From: Rhizobiaceae bacterium
Lineage (GTDB): Bacteria; Pseudomonadota; Alphaproteobacteria; Rhizobiales; Rhizobiaceae
Length of the DNA stretch: 64,000 bases
Reading direction: 5' to 3'
NCBI GenBank assembly: GCA_014238155.1
Contig: JABABQ010000014.1
Span: forward strand, 62,001-126,000
In this document: positions 18,502 through 27,906 of the stretch, in pieces
Layout: each line of letters opens with the position of its first letter
Numbering within the stretch: the stretch's first letter is position 1
Program-made: the position numbers and the translations under genes
Notes under the pieces: generated by a model
What the model was told of the DNA's origin: nothing
Databases searched by the model: none
The model's input: the letters and a program-made list of their open reading frames with translations, nothing else

Positions 18502-20357
18502 CGTGCTTCGTCCTTTTCAGCCAGCATCTCGGCACTGGGGCGCATTTGCAGTTCGTGCAGGTCGCTGTAGCGGCCACCCAGCTTTAGCAATTCATCATGG
18601 GTGCCTTGTTCGACGATTTGACCGTGTTCCAGGAACAGTATTCTGTCGGCGTGCATCAGACTGGCCAGCCGGTGGGCAACGATCAGCGTGACACGGTCCT
18701 TGGCATACTTCTTGAGCGCCGTGCGGATACGACTTTCTGTCCCGGCATCGATGGCCGCCGTGGAATCATCAAATATCAATACCGCGGGCTCCATCATCAG
18801 CGTACGCGCGATTGATAACCGCTGGCGCTGACCACCGGACAGCGATACGCCGCGTTCACCGACAATCGTGCCGTATTTGCCGGGCAATCCAAGCACATAG
18901 TCATGCAGTTGAGCCGACTCGGCAACGCCACGTATTTGCTGCGTTTCGGTGAACGGATCCGCATAGGCGATGTTGTTCTCGATTGAGGTGGTGAACAGGA
19001 AGCTGTCCTGCTGAACCACAGCAACGGCGTGACGAACAGAAGACAGGGTCGCATCGCGAATGTCCTGGCTGTCGATGCTGATCGACCCTTGCGTGGGGTC
19101 GTAGAAGCGCGGAATCAGATGCATCAACGTTGTTTTTCCCGAGCCCGGCGGGCCGACAATGCCGACAGTTTCACCCTTGCGTGCTTCAAAGCTGATACCC
19201 GACACGGCCCTTCGGTCGCTGTTTGCAGCATATGCGAAGCTGACATTTTCAAGCTTCAGCGTACCGTCGGTGATTTTCAGATCCTGCGCATCCGGTGCGT
19301 TGTCGATTTCGGTCTCGTGATCGATGAGCGCAAACAGCCGTGCGCCACAGGTTGAGGCGCGCGCGTACCCGTTCACCATCATGCCCAATTGGCGCACCGG
19401 CATCTGCAGAATGGTCATGAAGGTCAGGAAAGTCGCCAAAGTGCCCAGCGTGATCTCGCCTGACGCCACCTGCCGTCCGCCAAAATACAGAACCAACCCC
19501 ATCGCGGCAAAGAATGCCAGTGTCATCGCAGAGGTGTTTTTAACCCGGATCTCAATCCTGTCATGGCTGAGCTGCAGCGCCGATTTCGAGGCAATTTCGA
19601 ATTTTTCCATTTCATGCGTTGACGAGGCGAAGGCCCGAACCACGCGAATACCGGCAAGGTTTTCCTCCATCACCTGACTGAGTACGCCCAGCCGTTCCTG
19701 AAGGATAAGCCAGGTTCGGCGAAGAGCCAGCCGCATCACCGTGCTGCGCCATCCCGCGAATGGCACGAATGACAAGGCGAGCAGGCCGAGAACCAGATTG
19801 GTCGATAACAGCAACGTTGCACCAAGTCCGATCAACAGACCCAGAAGAACAGTGCGCACCAATGCTGTTGAAAAATACATCCGCACGCCTTCCAAATCCA
19901 ACATGCCAACCGTGATCAGATCACCCGAATGGGTCCGGTCGTGGAACGAAAAAGGCAGGCTCTGGATTTTTCCATAAACCGCATTTCGGATATCGCGCGC
20001 CAGTGAATGCCCAACAGATTCCGCAGTGTAGTTCTGGACAAGCGTAAATATTCCGCGTGCGACACTTGCAAGGAACAAGAGCAATGCAATCCGGTAGAGC
20101 GATTCGGGTTCGGCCTTATCCGCGGCCACCGCCTGGGTTTGATCCACTGCACGCCCCAGGATGACAGGGATCGACAATTGCATCACAACCGCCGCCACAG
20201 TGGCCACCAATGCCAGCCCCGCCCGGACGGGATAGTGAAACGCCATGCGCGTGATCCGGGCGATGGCTCCTAATCCTGCATGGGGATCAACAGAAGCCGT
20301 CCGGCGAAATATTCGGTCGGAACCGCCGTCCTGGCCCGATTGAGCATTATTTGTCAT
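18498..20357 (-). CDS. ABC exporter half-transporter (degenerate Walker B subunit)
   Basis: A 619-residue half-transporter with about six membrane helices (residues 40-320) and a C-terminal ATPase domain. Walker A is GPPGSGKT and the signature motif is a perfect LSGGQ, but Walker B reads LIFDDSTAAID with Asp where the catalytic Glu should be. Combined with the partner's LSLGQ signature, this makes one dead composite ATP site (this Walker A/B with the partner's signature) and one active site, as in the known heterodimeric exporters TM287/288 and LmrCD. It is the first gene of the pair and overlaps the second by four bases. Confidence 0.9.
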   Translation of the reverse strand: MTNNAQSGQDGGSDRIFRRTASVDPHAGLGAIARITRMAFHYPVRAGLALVATVAAVVMQLSIPVILGRAVDQTQAVAADKAEPESLYRIALLLFLASVARGIFTLVQNYTAESVGHSLARDIRNAVYGKIQSLPFSFHDRTHSGDLITVGMLDLEGVRMYFSTALVRTVLLGLLIGLGATLLLSTNLVLGLLALSFVPFAGWRSTVMRLALRRTWLILQERLGVLSQVMEENLAGIRVVRAFASSTHEMEKFEIASKSALQLSHDRIEIRVKNTSAMTLAFFAAMGLVLYFGGRQVASGEITLGTLATFLTFMTILQMPVRQLGMMVNGYARASTCGARLFALIDHETEIDNAPDAQDLKITDGTLKLENVSFAYAANSDRRAVSGISFEARKGETVGIVGPPGSGKTTLMHLIPRFYDPTQGSISIDSQDIRDATLSSVRHAVAVVQQDSFLFTTSIENNIAYADPFTETQQIRGVAESAQLHDYVLGLPGKYGTIVGERGVSLSGGQRQRLSIARTLMMEPAVLIFDDSTAAIDAGTESRIRTALKKYAKDRVTLIVAHRLASLMHADRILFLEHGQIVEQGTHDELLKLGGRYSDLHELQMRPSAEMLAEKDEAR

Positions 20358-20587
20358 TTATGGTTCGCCGCAGACTTTGCGTCCTGGCCTCCTTGTGAGT
20401 CGAACTAATAGTCCAGTGTCGGCGAGACTGGCAATGTTGATCGTGGAATTATTTCGTTACCTCCTGCCGACAGGCTCAGAATTATCCGTTTGGAACCGGG
20501 CATGGCGATATTTTGGCCAGTACAAATGCCCAAACAAGTCGCATTACAGTGGAGACCTGGCCCTAGTCAGATTTGGCGGATGCCAGT

Positions 20588-21013
20588 TTAGTTTTTGATG
20601 GCGCGATAAGATTTGTACCGAAATAGTTTCATCTTGCCGGGAAACCGTGGTCTGAGTTTGTCTTTCGTCGGCGCCATGGTGCCGGTTCCTGATGAGTTAC
20701 CGTATCCGGATGTCGGATAGCTTATCCTGTATGGAGATTTTACGCACATCTCACCGACTTTTTTTGTTTTCGAGCATTTAATGCAATAGCCCAGAGATTT
20801 TGAGCAACATCTATCGTAGGTCCGGCCCGATTTTATCTTATGGTCTGATGTCAGCATGCAATTAGAAAAAATTCTGCCAGCCGCCCAATTGGAGATAGGA
20901 ACTTCGCCTTTTCTTTTCGCAAATGCGGTTTCACTGGAAAAGGATACGGTGCCAATTGCACCTATTGCTATAACTGATGCCATAGCGAGTGAAGTAAGGA
21001 TTGAATTTGACAT
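20588..21013 (-). CDS. Small secreted cysteine-rich protein, function unknown
   Basis: A 141-residue protein that I do not recognise. Residues 1-32 look like a signal peptide (hydrophobic AMASVIAIGAIGTVSF, then SSETAFA with a probable cleavage site). The mature part has Cys residues arranged as a single Cys, then a cluster CCSKSLGYCIKC, then a further Cys, suggesting two or three disulfides, and a basic C-terminal tail (RPRFPGKMKLFRYKSYR). AGAGGG lies upstream of the ATG. It is transcribed away from the DMT permease and is followed 230 bases later by the ABC exporter on the same strand. Confidence 0.65.
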   Translation of the reverse strand: MSNSILTSLAMASVIAIGAIGTVSFSSETAFAKRKGEVPISNWAAGRIFSNCMLTSDHKIKSGRTYDRCCSKSLGYCIKCSKTKKVGEMCVKSPYRISYPTSGYGNSSGTGTMAPTKDKLRPRFPGKMKLFRYKSYRAIKN

Positions 21014-21528
21014 TGGGCTGCCCTCTGCAATTGGTTGTTCGGTCTTGCAAAGCTAGTCCACCGCACATGCAGGAATTCTGAATATGCTATTCATCCTGAG
21101 TTCAGGACCCATCTAACCAGTTCCCCGACACAAACGTTCAAACAAACTTCATCAAGCGTCGAACCCGATGCGCATGCCTGTTTGTTGCGCAGCTTGGTAT
21201 TTCGATTCAGAGAATTGACATTGAAGCTATCGGAGCGCCATTCCCAAACATTTCAAACGCATGCAAGGTGGACCGCCGCAGAGGACTTTCGCCGTCCATC
21301 GACAAAAGTGGAAAATTTGTTCCAACAAGTCCCCGGCCAGCGGGCAGTACAATCAGCCTTGACGGCCTGTTTGAACGATCCAGGCTTTTTGAAACTGACG
21401 TTTTTACCGTCTTCCCGGCTCCACCTGACGCTTTGTCCCCATAAATCTCGGGTATGCAGCGGCGGTTCAACATGTGTTCAGACCGTTTGACACCAACACC
21501 TATCGGAGAAATTTACGAGTTTGAGTAA
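21014..21528. other. Intergenic region between divergent genes
   Basis: About 515 bases between the start of the small secreted protein (minus) and the start of the DMT permease (plus). A 151-codon plus-strand frame and an 88-codon minus-strand frame run through it, but neither has family-like sequence or a good start. I see no repeat or clear operator, so beyond two promoters I cannot say what it holds. Confidence 0.5.
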
Positions 21529-22500
21529 ATGAACCATTCTGCTAGTTTCGAGAATTCATCCATCAATTCTGGCCACCTCATCAATAAACATGCACTAAAT
21601 GACGCCTGGTGTCGGCAATCGGGTGTGTTGCGCGGCGTCGTGCTGATGTGTGTTTCGACCGTGGCGTTTGCAACAATGCACGCTCTGGTCAGATACGTTT
21701 CATCCGAACTGCCCCCCTTCCAGATAGCGTTTTTTAGAAACCTGTTTGGCTTCGCCTTTCTGCTGCCGCTGCTCATTCGATCAAAGTTTGAAATGTTCCG
21801 CAGCCGCCGCATCGGCCTTCACGCCGTGCGCGGGGTGATCAATATTGCCGCAATGCTGATGTTCTTCACCGCCCTGTCGATGACCCCTCTGGCCAAAGTA
21901 ACCGCGTTGAGTTTTACAGCTCCGATATTCGTGGCAGTCTTGAGTATTGTCGTGCTCGGTGAGCGATTTCGCTTGTATCGATGGCTGGCGATTGCAACGG
22001 GCTTTCTGGGCATGTTGATTATCCTGAGGCCCGGCATGGTTGCACTCGACACCGGGGGACTTTTGGCGGCCGGTGCCGCAGCCGTGTGGGCGGTCGCGGT
22101 GATCCTGATCAAGCTGCTGTCACGCACCGAATCCAGCGTAACAATTGTTGGGTGGATGGGCATATTTCTATGCGCATTTTCACTTGGGCCTGCGCTGTGG
22201 GTGTGGCAGCCATTGACGATTGATAACCTGGTGTGGTTGTCGTTTATCGGCCTCAGCGGAACCATTGCGCAAATCTCGCTGAGCCAGTCCCTGAAGGAAA
22301 CAGAACCAACGGCGGTATTGCCGTTCGATTTTCTGAAACTGATCTGGACCGCTCTGCTGGGCGTGTGGTTTTTTTCCGAAACACCGGATATCTACACCTG
22401 GATTGGTGCAGCAGTCATCTTCTCCTCAGGGCTGTTCATTGCCTACAGAGAACGGCGAAGTAAATTGCGGTCTTCGGTTCCATCCGAAATTCAAAAGTGA
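21529..22500 (+). CDS. EamA/DMT-family permease
   Basis: A 323-residue inner-membrane protein with ten predicted helices in two EamA repeats, the drug/metabolite transporter layout. Characteristic stretches are AFFRNLFGFAFLLPLL in the first half and the LTALSFTAPIFVAVLSIVVLGERF end of repeat one; repeat two ends with AVLPFDFLKLIWTALLGVWFFSE. Such proteins export metabolites or drugs by proton antiport. It stands alone and the substrate cannot be inferred. Confidence 0.85.
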   Translation: MNHSASFENSSINSGHLINKHALNDAWCRQSGVLRGVVLMCVSTVAFATMHALVRYVSSELPPFQIAFFRNLFGFAFLLPLLIRSKFEMFRSRRIGLHAVRGVINIAAMLMFFTALSMTPLAKVTALSFTAPIFVAVLSIVVLGERFRLYRWLAIATGFLGMLIILRPGMVALDTGGLLAAGAAAVWAVAVILIKLLSRTESSVTIVGWMGIFLCAFSLGPALWVWQPLTIDNLVWLSFIGLSGTIAQISLSQSLKETEPTAVLPFDFLKLIWTALLGVWFFSETPDIYTWIGAAVIFSSGLFIAYRERRSKLRSSVPSEIQK

Positions 22501-22717
22501 AATCAGAATGTACCGACGAATTTCAAGGCCCGCTAAAACACCATTTTTTCAACCTATTATGAAGTTTTTTTGACTGATTGATTCTACATCCGCTCATCAA
22601 TACGATGGACCTGACCTGTCGATAATCGATGGTCAGTCGCCGCAATTATAGCTAGAGTTGATGAAATGCTGACAGCCGGATCAGCCGGGAAAACGGAACC
22701 GCCGGGGAGAAATTACC

Positions 22718-23710
22718 ATGCTTGCAACGCGGCTGATGGCGATCGGGGACATCCGCACGGTTGAGGTGCCGATGCCCATACCAGGGCCCGGCGAGATCCT
22801 TGTGCAGGTCGAAGCTGCAGGCATATGTGGCACCGACAGGCATCTGTTTAAAGGCGAATTTCCATCAGTGCCGGGCGCAACATTGGGACACGAGTTTTCC
22901 GGAATTGTTGTCGACAGCAATGATACCGGCGTACCATTGGGCAGCCGTGTAACTTGCGATCCAAACGATTGGTGTGGCAACTGCAACCAGTGTCGGCGTG
23001 GTCGGGTAAATCTGTGCTCCAAAAATATCGCGACCGGTATTCATCGGGATGGTGGTTTTGCTGAATTCTGTGCCTTTCCTGCAGCAAAAGCACACCAACT
23101 TCCCGCAGAACTCGATGCGTTACACGGCGCCTTTTGCGAACCGCTCGCGTGCACTTTGCACGGCATGGATCTTGGAGCGGCAAGGCCGGGCGAACGCGTG
23201 CTGATCATTGGTGGTGGGGTAATTGGTTTGCTGGCGGTCCAGCTGGCTAAACTTGCCGGGTGCGAAGTTATGTTGTTGACCCGAAGCGCTGCAAAACAGG
23301 AACTGGGTCGTGCAATGGGTGCTAATCTGGTTGCGGGATCGCAGGACCAGATGCGCCAACAGTGGCCGACAGGTGCTGACTTGGTGGTGGAGTGCGCCGG
23401 GGTGGCCGCGACGGTCAAAATGGCCCCAGGCCTCACAAGAACCGGAGGGCGGATTGTGGTGCTCGGGGTGCTGCCAAGCGGAGAGCAAGTGGAGATCGAG
23501 CCTTTTGACCTTCTGTTCAGAGAAATCCAGATGCACTTCAGTTTCATAAACCCGTTCACCCATGAACGTGCGGCTCGACTTATTGCCGACGGCACGATTT
23601 TGATCGCTCCACTTGTCACCCGAACAATTTCGCTTCACCAAACTGCCAAGGCCATAGCCGAACCAGCGCCTGACGGCGAAGTGCGCGCGATTGTGGTTCC
23701 CTGTGTGTAA
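22718..23710 (+). CDS. Zinc-dependent polyol/alcohol dehydrogenase (MDR family)
   Basis: A 330-residue medium-chain dehydrogenase of the sorbitol/threonine dehydrogenase type. The catalytic zinc is held by Cys in GICGTD, by His-Glu in GHEFSG and by the Glu in FCEPLACTLHG; the structural zinc by the four cysteines of the WCGNCNQCRRGRVNLC lobe. The NAD-binding motif is GGGVIGLL. GGGGAGA precedes the ATG. It faces the polyol operon (convergent, 84 bases apart), so it is probably a third polyol dehydrogenase of that locus; NAD is the likely cofactor. Confidence 0.85.
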   Translation: MLATRLMAIGDIRTVEVPMPIPGPGEILVQVEAAGICGTDRHLFKGEFPSVPGATLGHEFSGIVVDSNDTGVPLGSRVTCDPNDWCGNCNQCRRGRVNLCSKNIATGIHRDGGFAEFCAFPAAKAHQLPAELDALHGAFCEPLACTLHGMDLGAARPGERVLIIGGGVIGLLAVQLAKLAGCEVMLLTRSAAKQELGRAMGANLVAGSQDQMRQQWPTGADLVVECAGVAATVKMAPGLTRTGGRIVVLGVLPSGEQVEIEPFDLLFREIQMHFSFINPFTHERAARLIADGTILIAPLVTRTISLHQTAKAIAEPAPDGEVRAIVVPCV

Positions 23711-23794
23711 TTTTGCTGGCACACCGGACGTGACAGACCGTGCTTCTCGACCTTTCAGGCCTAAATGGGGCAATTGAGCAGTGGCATTACGAAT

Positions 23795-25273
23795 TTATGG
23801 GGCGAGATATTTCTCCAACGCCGCTTCGACGCCCTGCCCTGCAATCATGGCATGCCAATTCAAAAATCGTTCGGCAAAGCGTCTGTCGTCGGCAAGGTCG
23901 CCGTAATATTGACGCATCTCCAGCCATATTGACGGTGTTTGACCGGCCTCAATCGCGACCCGGTTCAATTCGTCCCAGTTAGGATCGTTGGGTCTGATTG
24001 CAGCACCATCTTCGCGCTTGCCTGCGCAATAAATGCACCAAAGAGCCGATACAAGCGCCAGTCCAGAAACTGAAATATCGCTCTCCAGTCCATCCCAAAT
24101 TGAAGGCAAAATAAAACCCGGATGACGACTTGATCCGTCAAATGCAACGCGGCGTGTCGTGTCCTTGATTTCCGCATTGGAAAACCGGCTGTCAATCAAA
24201 TCAAGATATTCAGTCGCCGACATTCCGGGCATAGATGTCACATGGGGAGCAACCTCCTGGGTAATCACCTTGCGCAAGAATTGCCGGATCCGCGGATGCG
24301 CCATGGAGCTGGCAATGGTTTCAATACCCAGTAGTTCACCGGGCAGTGCAATGATCTGGTGACCACCATTGAGGATCCGCAACTTCATGGCCTCATACTG
24401 ATCAACCTGAGCAGAAAACGTCGCACCGACCTTGTCCCATGCCGGACGACCGGCGCAAAAATCGTCTTCGATCACCCATTGGCGAAAGTTTTCGTGGGTG
24501 ACCGGCACCGCGTCATCAATGCCGAAACTGCGCGCCAAATTAAATTCATCTGGCCCGGTGGCCGGGACGATGCAATCAACCATAGAGTTTGGAAAACTGC
24601 ATTGCTCGTCAATCCAAACGGCGAGTTCTGGATCGGTCAGATGGGCGAGCGAAAGGATACTGCGCCGCAAGATATCGCCATTGCCCTGCAGGTTATCACA
24701 GCTCAATCCGGTAAAGGGTCCAACACCACGTTGCCGACGCAATCGCAGAGCCGCAATAATGGCACCGAATGCTGTTCGCGGCGTGTCCGGGTGGGAAGCA
24801 TCATGGACGATATCCGGATGGCTGGAATCAAACCCACCACTTGCCAGATCGATGTAATAACCACCTTCGGTGACCGTCAAAGAGACGATGCGAATGTCCG
24901 GTTCAGCCATGCGCGATATCAACTGGCTGTTGCTTTCTTCAACGGCGACATAATCGATCATTGATCCAACGATTTCCGCAGACTTACCCCAAGGATGCAG
25001 TTCGATAAGCGTTGTCAGACAGTCCTGGGCCAACAGTTTTTGCCGCTGCAAACGATCGCCGGGCCGCACTCCGGCCCCAATAATTGCCCAGTCCTGATCC
25101 TGCCCTGCATCGAACAGCCGATGCAGATACCACGCCTGGTGGCCACGGTGAAAATTGCCCAGGCCAATATGGACGATCCCCGCCGACAGATCGCCTCGCT
25201 GATAGCGCGGCGCGCGAGCGAGCGCCGAAAGCGCCTGCAGGTTCTGGTCAGAAGGGGCGATCAGCTCATCCAT
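23795..25273 (-). CDS. mtlK: Mannitol/polyol 2-dehydrogenase (long-chain, MtlK-like)
   Basis: A 492-residue long-chain dehydrogenase of the mannitol dehydrogenase family, which converts mannitol or arabinitol to the 2-ketose with NAD. The N-terminal domain has GIVHIGLGNFHRGHQ for nucleotide binding; the catalytic Lys-Asn-His lie in MKLRILNGGHQ. Length is normal for the family. The start overlaps the end of the sorbitol dehydrogenase gene. It is the last gene of an ABC transporter operon, in the same order as the Rhodobacter smoEFGK-smoS-mtlK operon. Mannitol, sorbitol and arabinitol are all possible substrates. Confidence 0.88.
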   Translation of the reverse strand: MDELIAPSDQNLQALSALARAPRYQRGDLSAGIVHIGLGNFHRGHQAWYLHRLFDAGQDQDWAIIGAGVRPGDRLQRQKLLAQDCLTTLIELHPWGKSAEIVGSMIDYVAVEESNSQLISRMAEPDIRIVSLTVTEGGYYIDLASGGFDSSHPDIVHDASHPDTPRTAFGAIIAALRLRRQRGVGPFTGLSCDNLQGNGDILRRSILSLAHLTDPELAVWIDEQCSFPNSMVDCIVPATGPDEFNLARSFGIDDAVPVTHENFRQWVIEDDFCAGRPAWDKVGATFSAQVDQYEAMKLRILNGGHQIIALPGELLGIETIASSMAHPRIRQFLRKVITQEVAPHVTSMPGMSATEYLDLIDSRFSNAEIKDTTRRVAFDGSSRHPGFILPSIWDGLESDISVSGLALVSALWCIYCAGKREDGAAIRPNDPNWDELNRVAIEAGQTPSIWLEMRQYYGDLADDRRFAERFLNWHAMIAGQGVEAALEKYLAP

Positions 25274-26034
25274 TGTCCACCATCAACATTATATGTTTGC
25301 GCCACGACATAATCAGATTCGTCACTGGCGAGATAAACGGCCATGCCGGTCAGGTCTTCGGCCCGGCCCATGCGGCCAAAGGGGACAGCTTCACCAACTT
25401 CCTTCTTCTTCTGCCCCGGCTGCTTGTTCTCATGTTTGGCAAAAAACGCATCGACACCATCCCAGTGCTCTCCATCGACGACGCCGGGTGAAATAGCATT
25501 GACGTTGATACCGTGTTTGATGAGATCGAGGCCCGCCGACTGGGTCAATGAAATGATTGCCGCTTTGGTCGCGCAATATACAGCAACCAGAGCTTCCCCC
25601 CGGCGCCCGGCCTGGCTGGCCATGTTGATGATTTTACCGCCCTTTTTCCGTTCAATCATATGTTTGGCGACGGCCTGCAGCATGAACAAAGAACCGGTAA
25701 AATTGACCGCGAAGACTTGCTCATAATTCTGCCGATCAATCTCGACAATCGGAGCAGCGGTAAACAATGCGGCATTGTTGATCAAAATGTCGATCTGGCC
25801 GAATTGGGCGACGGTTTCCTGAACCGCTGCGTCGATGCTGTCTTGTGACGTAACGTCGAGTTGCACCGCAAATGCAGCCTCTCCGAGTTCTTCAGCAGTC
25901 TGTTGAGCTCTCGAGAAATCGATATCGGCAATAGCAACCGACGCACCTTCGCGGATATAAACCTCCGCGAATGTGCGTCCAATTCCACGCGCCGATCCGG
26001 TAATAATAGCTACTTTGCCCTTCAGTCTTGTCAT
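25261..26034 (-). CDS. smoS: Sorbitol dehydrogenase (short-chain, SmoS)
   Basis: A 257-residue short-chain dehydrogenase that oxidises sorbitol (glucitol) to fructose with NAD. The nucleotide motif is TGSARGIG (residues 12-19), the catalytic residues are Ser140, Tyr153 and Lys157. The segments NMASQAGRRGEALV, GVVDGEHWDGVD and VPFGRMGRAEDLTGMA are those I recall from the characterised Rhodobacter sphaeroides SmoS, so the match is close over the whole length. It sits between the ATPase gene and mtlK in one operon. Confidence 0.92.
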   Translation of the reverse strand: MTRLKGKVAIITGSARGIGRTFAEVYIREGASVAIADIDFSRAQQTAEELGEAAFAVQLDVTSQDSIDAAVQETVAQFGQIDILINNAALFTAAPIVEIDRQNYEQVFAVNFTGSLFMLQAVAKHMIERKKGGKIINMASQAGRRGEALVAVYCATKAAIISLTQSAGLDLIKHGINVNAISPGVVDGEHWDGVDAFFAKHENKQPGQKKKEVGEAVPFGRMGRAEDLTGMAVYLASDESDYVVAQTYNVDGGQWMS

Positions 26035-26036
26035 CG

Positions 26037-27047
26037 TCAGCTTTCCAGAGTGATCCCAGCAACGTCAAATCGATGAATACGATCTTCGTCTGGCGTGACC
26101 CAGCAGCTGTCCCCATGCCGCAGCGCATACTCGCCAATGGCCCGAACCGTCAATACGCCTCGCTCCCCGGTGTTGATGTGAAAGAATGTGTCGGAGCCGA
26201 GGTGTTCTGATACTTCAACTTTACCCTTCCAGCTATCTTCGGTTTCCTGGTTAGACAGGATAAAATGTTCTGGACGAATGCCAATGGCATGGGCGTCGTA
26301 TTTGGCAGCAGTCTCACCTTCAATGAAATTCATTTTCGGTGAGCCAATAAATCCGGCAACGAAGCGGTTAGCCGGAGAGCTGTAGAGTTCCAATGGCGAT
26401 CCTACTTGTTCAATGATCCCGGCCTGCAGAACCACGATCTTGTCAGCCATGGTCATGGCTTCGACCTGATCATGCGTCACATAGACCATCGTTGTTGCCA
26501 GTTCCTGATGCAGCTCTGAGATTTCCAGCCGCATATTAACGCGAAGAGCAGCGTCCAGGTTTGACAAGGGTTCGTCAAACAGGAAGGCTTCCGGCTCACG
26601 CACAATAGCACGTCCGATGGCCACCCTTTGACGCTGGCCACCAGAAAGCTGACCGGGACGACGCTCCAGATAATCCGACAGGTTCAACACCTTGGCAGCA
26701 TCCTCGACCTTCTTCTTGGCAATCTTTGCATCAATGCCCGCCATTTTTAATGGAAAGGCAATGTTCTTGCGCACTGACATATGCGGATACAGCGCGTAGG
26801 ACTGGAAAACCATCGACAAGCCACGCTTGGAAGGGGGAATGTCAGTTGCGTCTGCTCCATCGATTTCGATATGCCCGCTGGAAACGTCTTCAAGACCAGC
26901 AATCAGGCGCAACAAGGTTGACTTACCGCATCCCGACGGTCCGACAAAGACGACGAACTCGCCGTCATTAATCTGAAGATCCAGCGGTGGAATTACCAGC
27001 GTATCGCCGAAGCTCTTGGCGACTTGTTTAAGTGTGATCGTTCCCAT
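26037..27047 (-). CDS. smoK: Polyol ABC transporter ATPase (SmoK/MalK type)
   Basis: A 336-residue ATPase of the carbohydrate-importer class. Walker A is GPSGCGKS, signature LSGGQ, Walker [12 protein letters not shown] and the switch His is in YVTHDQVEA. After about residue 235 a TOBE-type regulatory domain follows (GIRPEHF). It powers import of sorbitol/mannitol with the two permeases and the binding protein upstream. GGAGG lies close before the ATG. Confidence 0.92.
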   Translation of the reverse strand: MGTITLKQVAKSFGDTLVIPPLDLQINDGEFVVFVGPSGCGKSTLLRLIAGLEDVSSGHIEIDGADATDIPPSKRGLSMVFQSYALYPHMSVRKNIAFPLKMAGIDAKIAKKKVEDAAKVLNLSDYLERRPGQLSGGQRQRVAIGRAIVREPEAFLFDEPLSNLDAALRVNMRLEISELHQELATTMVYVTHDQVEAMTMADKIVVLQAGIIEQVGSPLELYSSPANRFVAGFIGSPKMNFIEGETAAKYDAHAIGIRPEHFILSNQETEDSWKGKVEVSEHLGSDTFFHINTGERGVLTVRAIGEYALRHGDSCWVTPDEDRIHRFDVAGITLES

Positions 27048-27062
27048 AATTTCCTCCGCGCC

Positions 27063-27893
27063 TTATTTGACGGCGCCAAATGTGAGGCCGCGTACCAATT
27101 GTTTCTGGCTGAACCATCCCAAGACCAATATTGGGGCGATTGCCATAGTCGAAGCGGCGGACAATTTTGCATAAAACAAACCCTCAGGGCTTGAGTAACT
27201 GGCGATGAATGCGGTCAACGGCGCCGCCTTCGCAGCCGTCAGGTTCAACGTCCAGAACGCTTCGTTCCAGGCGAGGATGAAGTTGAGAAGCAGTGTTGAG
27301 GCAATGCCCGGCACCGCCATCGGTGTCAGCACATAAAGGATCTCTGATTTTAACGAGGCCCCGTCCATCCGCGCGGCTTCCAGGATCTCACCGGGGATCT
27401 CGCGGAAATAGGTGTAAAGCATCCAGACAATGATCGGCAGGTTGATCAACATCAACACGATTGTCAGGCCCAAAATACTGTCGAGCAGCCCGAATTTTAT
27501 GAACAGCAGGTAGATCGGGTAGAGCACCCCAACTGCGGGCAGCATCTTGGTCGACAGCATCCATAATAGTATGTCTTTGGTCCTCTTGGAGGGCACGAAG
27601 GCCATGGACCAGGCCGCAGGCACCGCGACAATAATACCAAGAATGGTCGAACCGCCTGCAATGAAGATCGAGTTCCACAGAAAGCGACCATAGTTGGAAC
27701 GCTCCTGCACCACCGAGTAGTTTTCCAGCGTCCAGTCGAAAAACAGGAAGACCGGTGGATCGGCGATCGCCATCGCTTCCGTTTTGAAGCTGGTCAGGAT
27801 TGTCCAAAGAATTGGGAAGAAGATCAGCAAACCAATGCCCCAGGCAGCGGTGGTATTGATGATCTTGCGGTTGTTTGTAATTCTGCGAGCCAT
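27063..27893 (-). CDS. smoG: Polyol ABC transporter permease (SmoG/MtlG type)
   Basis: A 276-residue MalG-type permease with six predicted helices. The EAA loop that docks to the ATPase reads EAARMDGASLKSEILYVLTPMAVPG in family alignment, with the invariant Gly in DGAS. GAGGAGG gives a strong ribosome-binding site. Follows the SmoF-type permease by 13 bases. Confidence 0.9.
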   Translation of the reverse strand: MARRITNNRKIINTTAAWGIGLLIFFPILWTILTSFKTEAMAIADPPVFLFFDWTLENYSVVQERSNYGRFLWNSIFIAGGSTILGIIVAVPAAWSMAFVPSKRTKDILLWMLSTKMLPAVGVLYPIYLLFIKFGLLDSILGLTIVLMLINLPIIVWMLYTYFREIPGEILEAARMDGASLKSEILYVLTPMAVPGIASTLLLNFILAWNEAFWTLNLTAAKAAPLTAFIASYSSPEGLFYAKLSAASTMAIAPILVLGWFSQKQLVRGLTFGAVK

Positions 27894-27906
27894 GATCAGT
27901 TCCTCC

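Noticed and set aside
21035-21490. 151-codon plus-strand frame in the gap before the DMT permease
   Set aside because: Low-complexity Ser/Thr/Leu-rich translation, no ribosome-binding site, no family resemblance.
24359-24964. 201-codon plus-strand frame inside the mannitol dehydrogenase gene
   Set aside because: Antisense shadow of a clear long-chain dehydrogenase; no start signal and no family resemblance.
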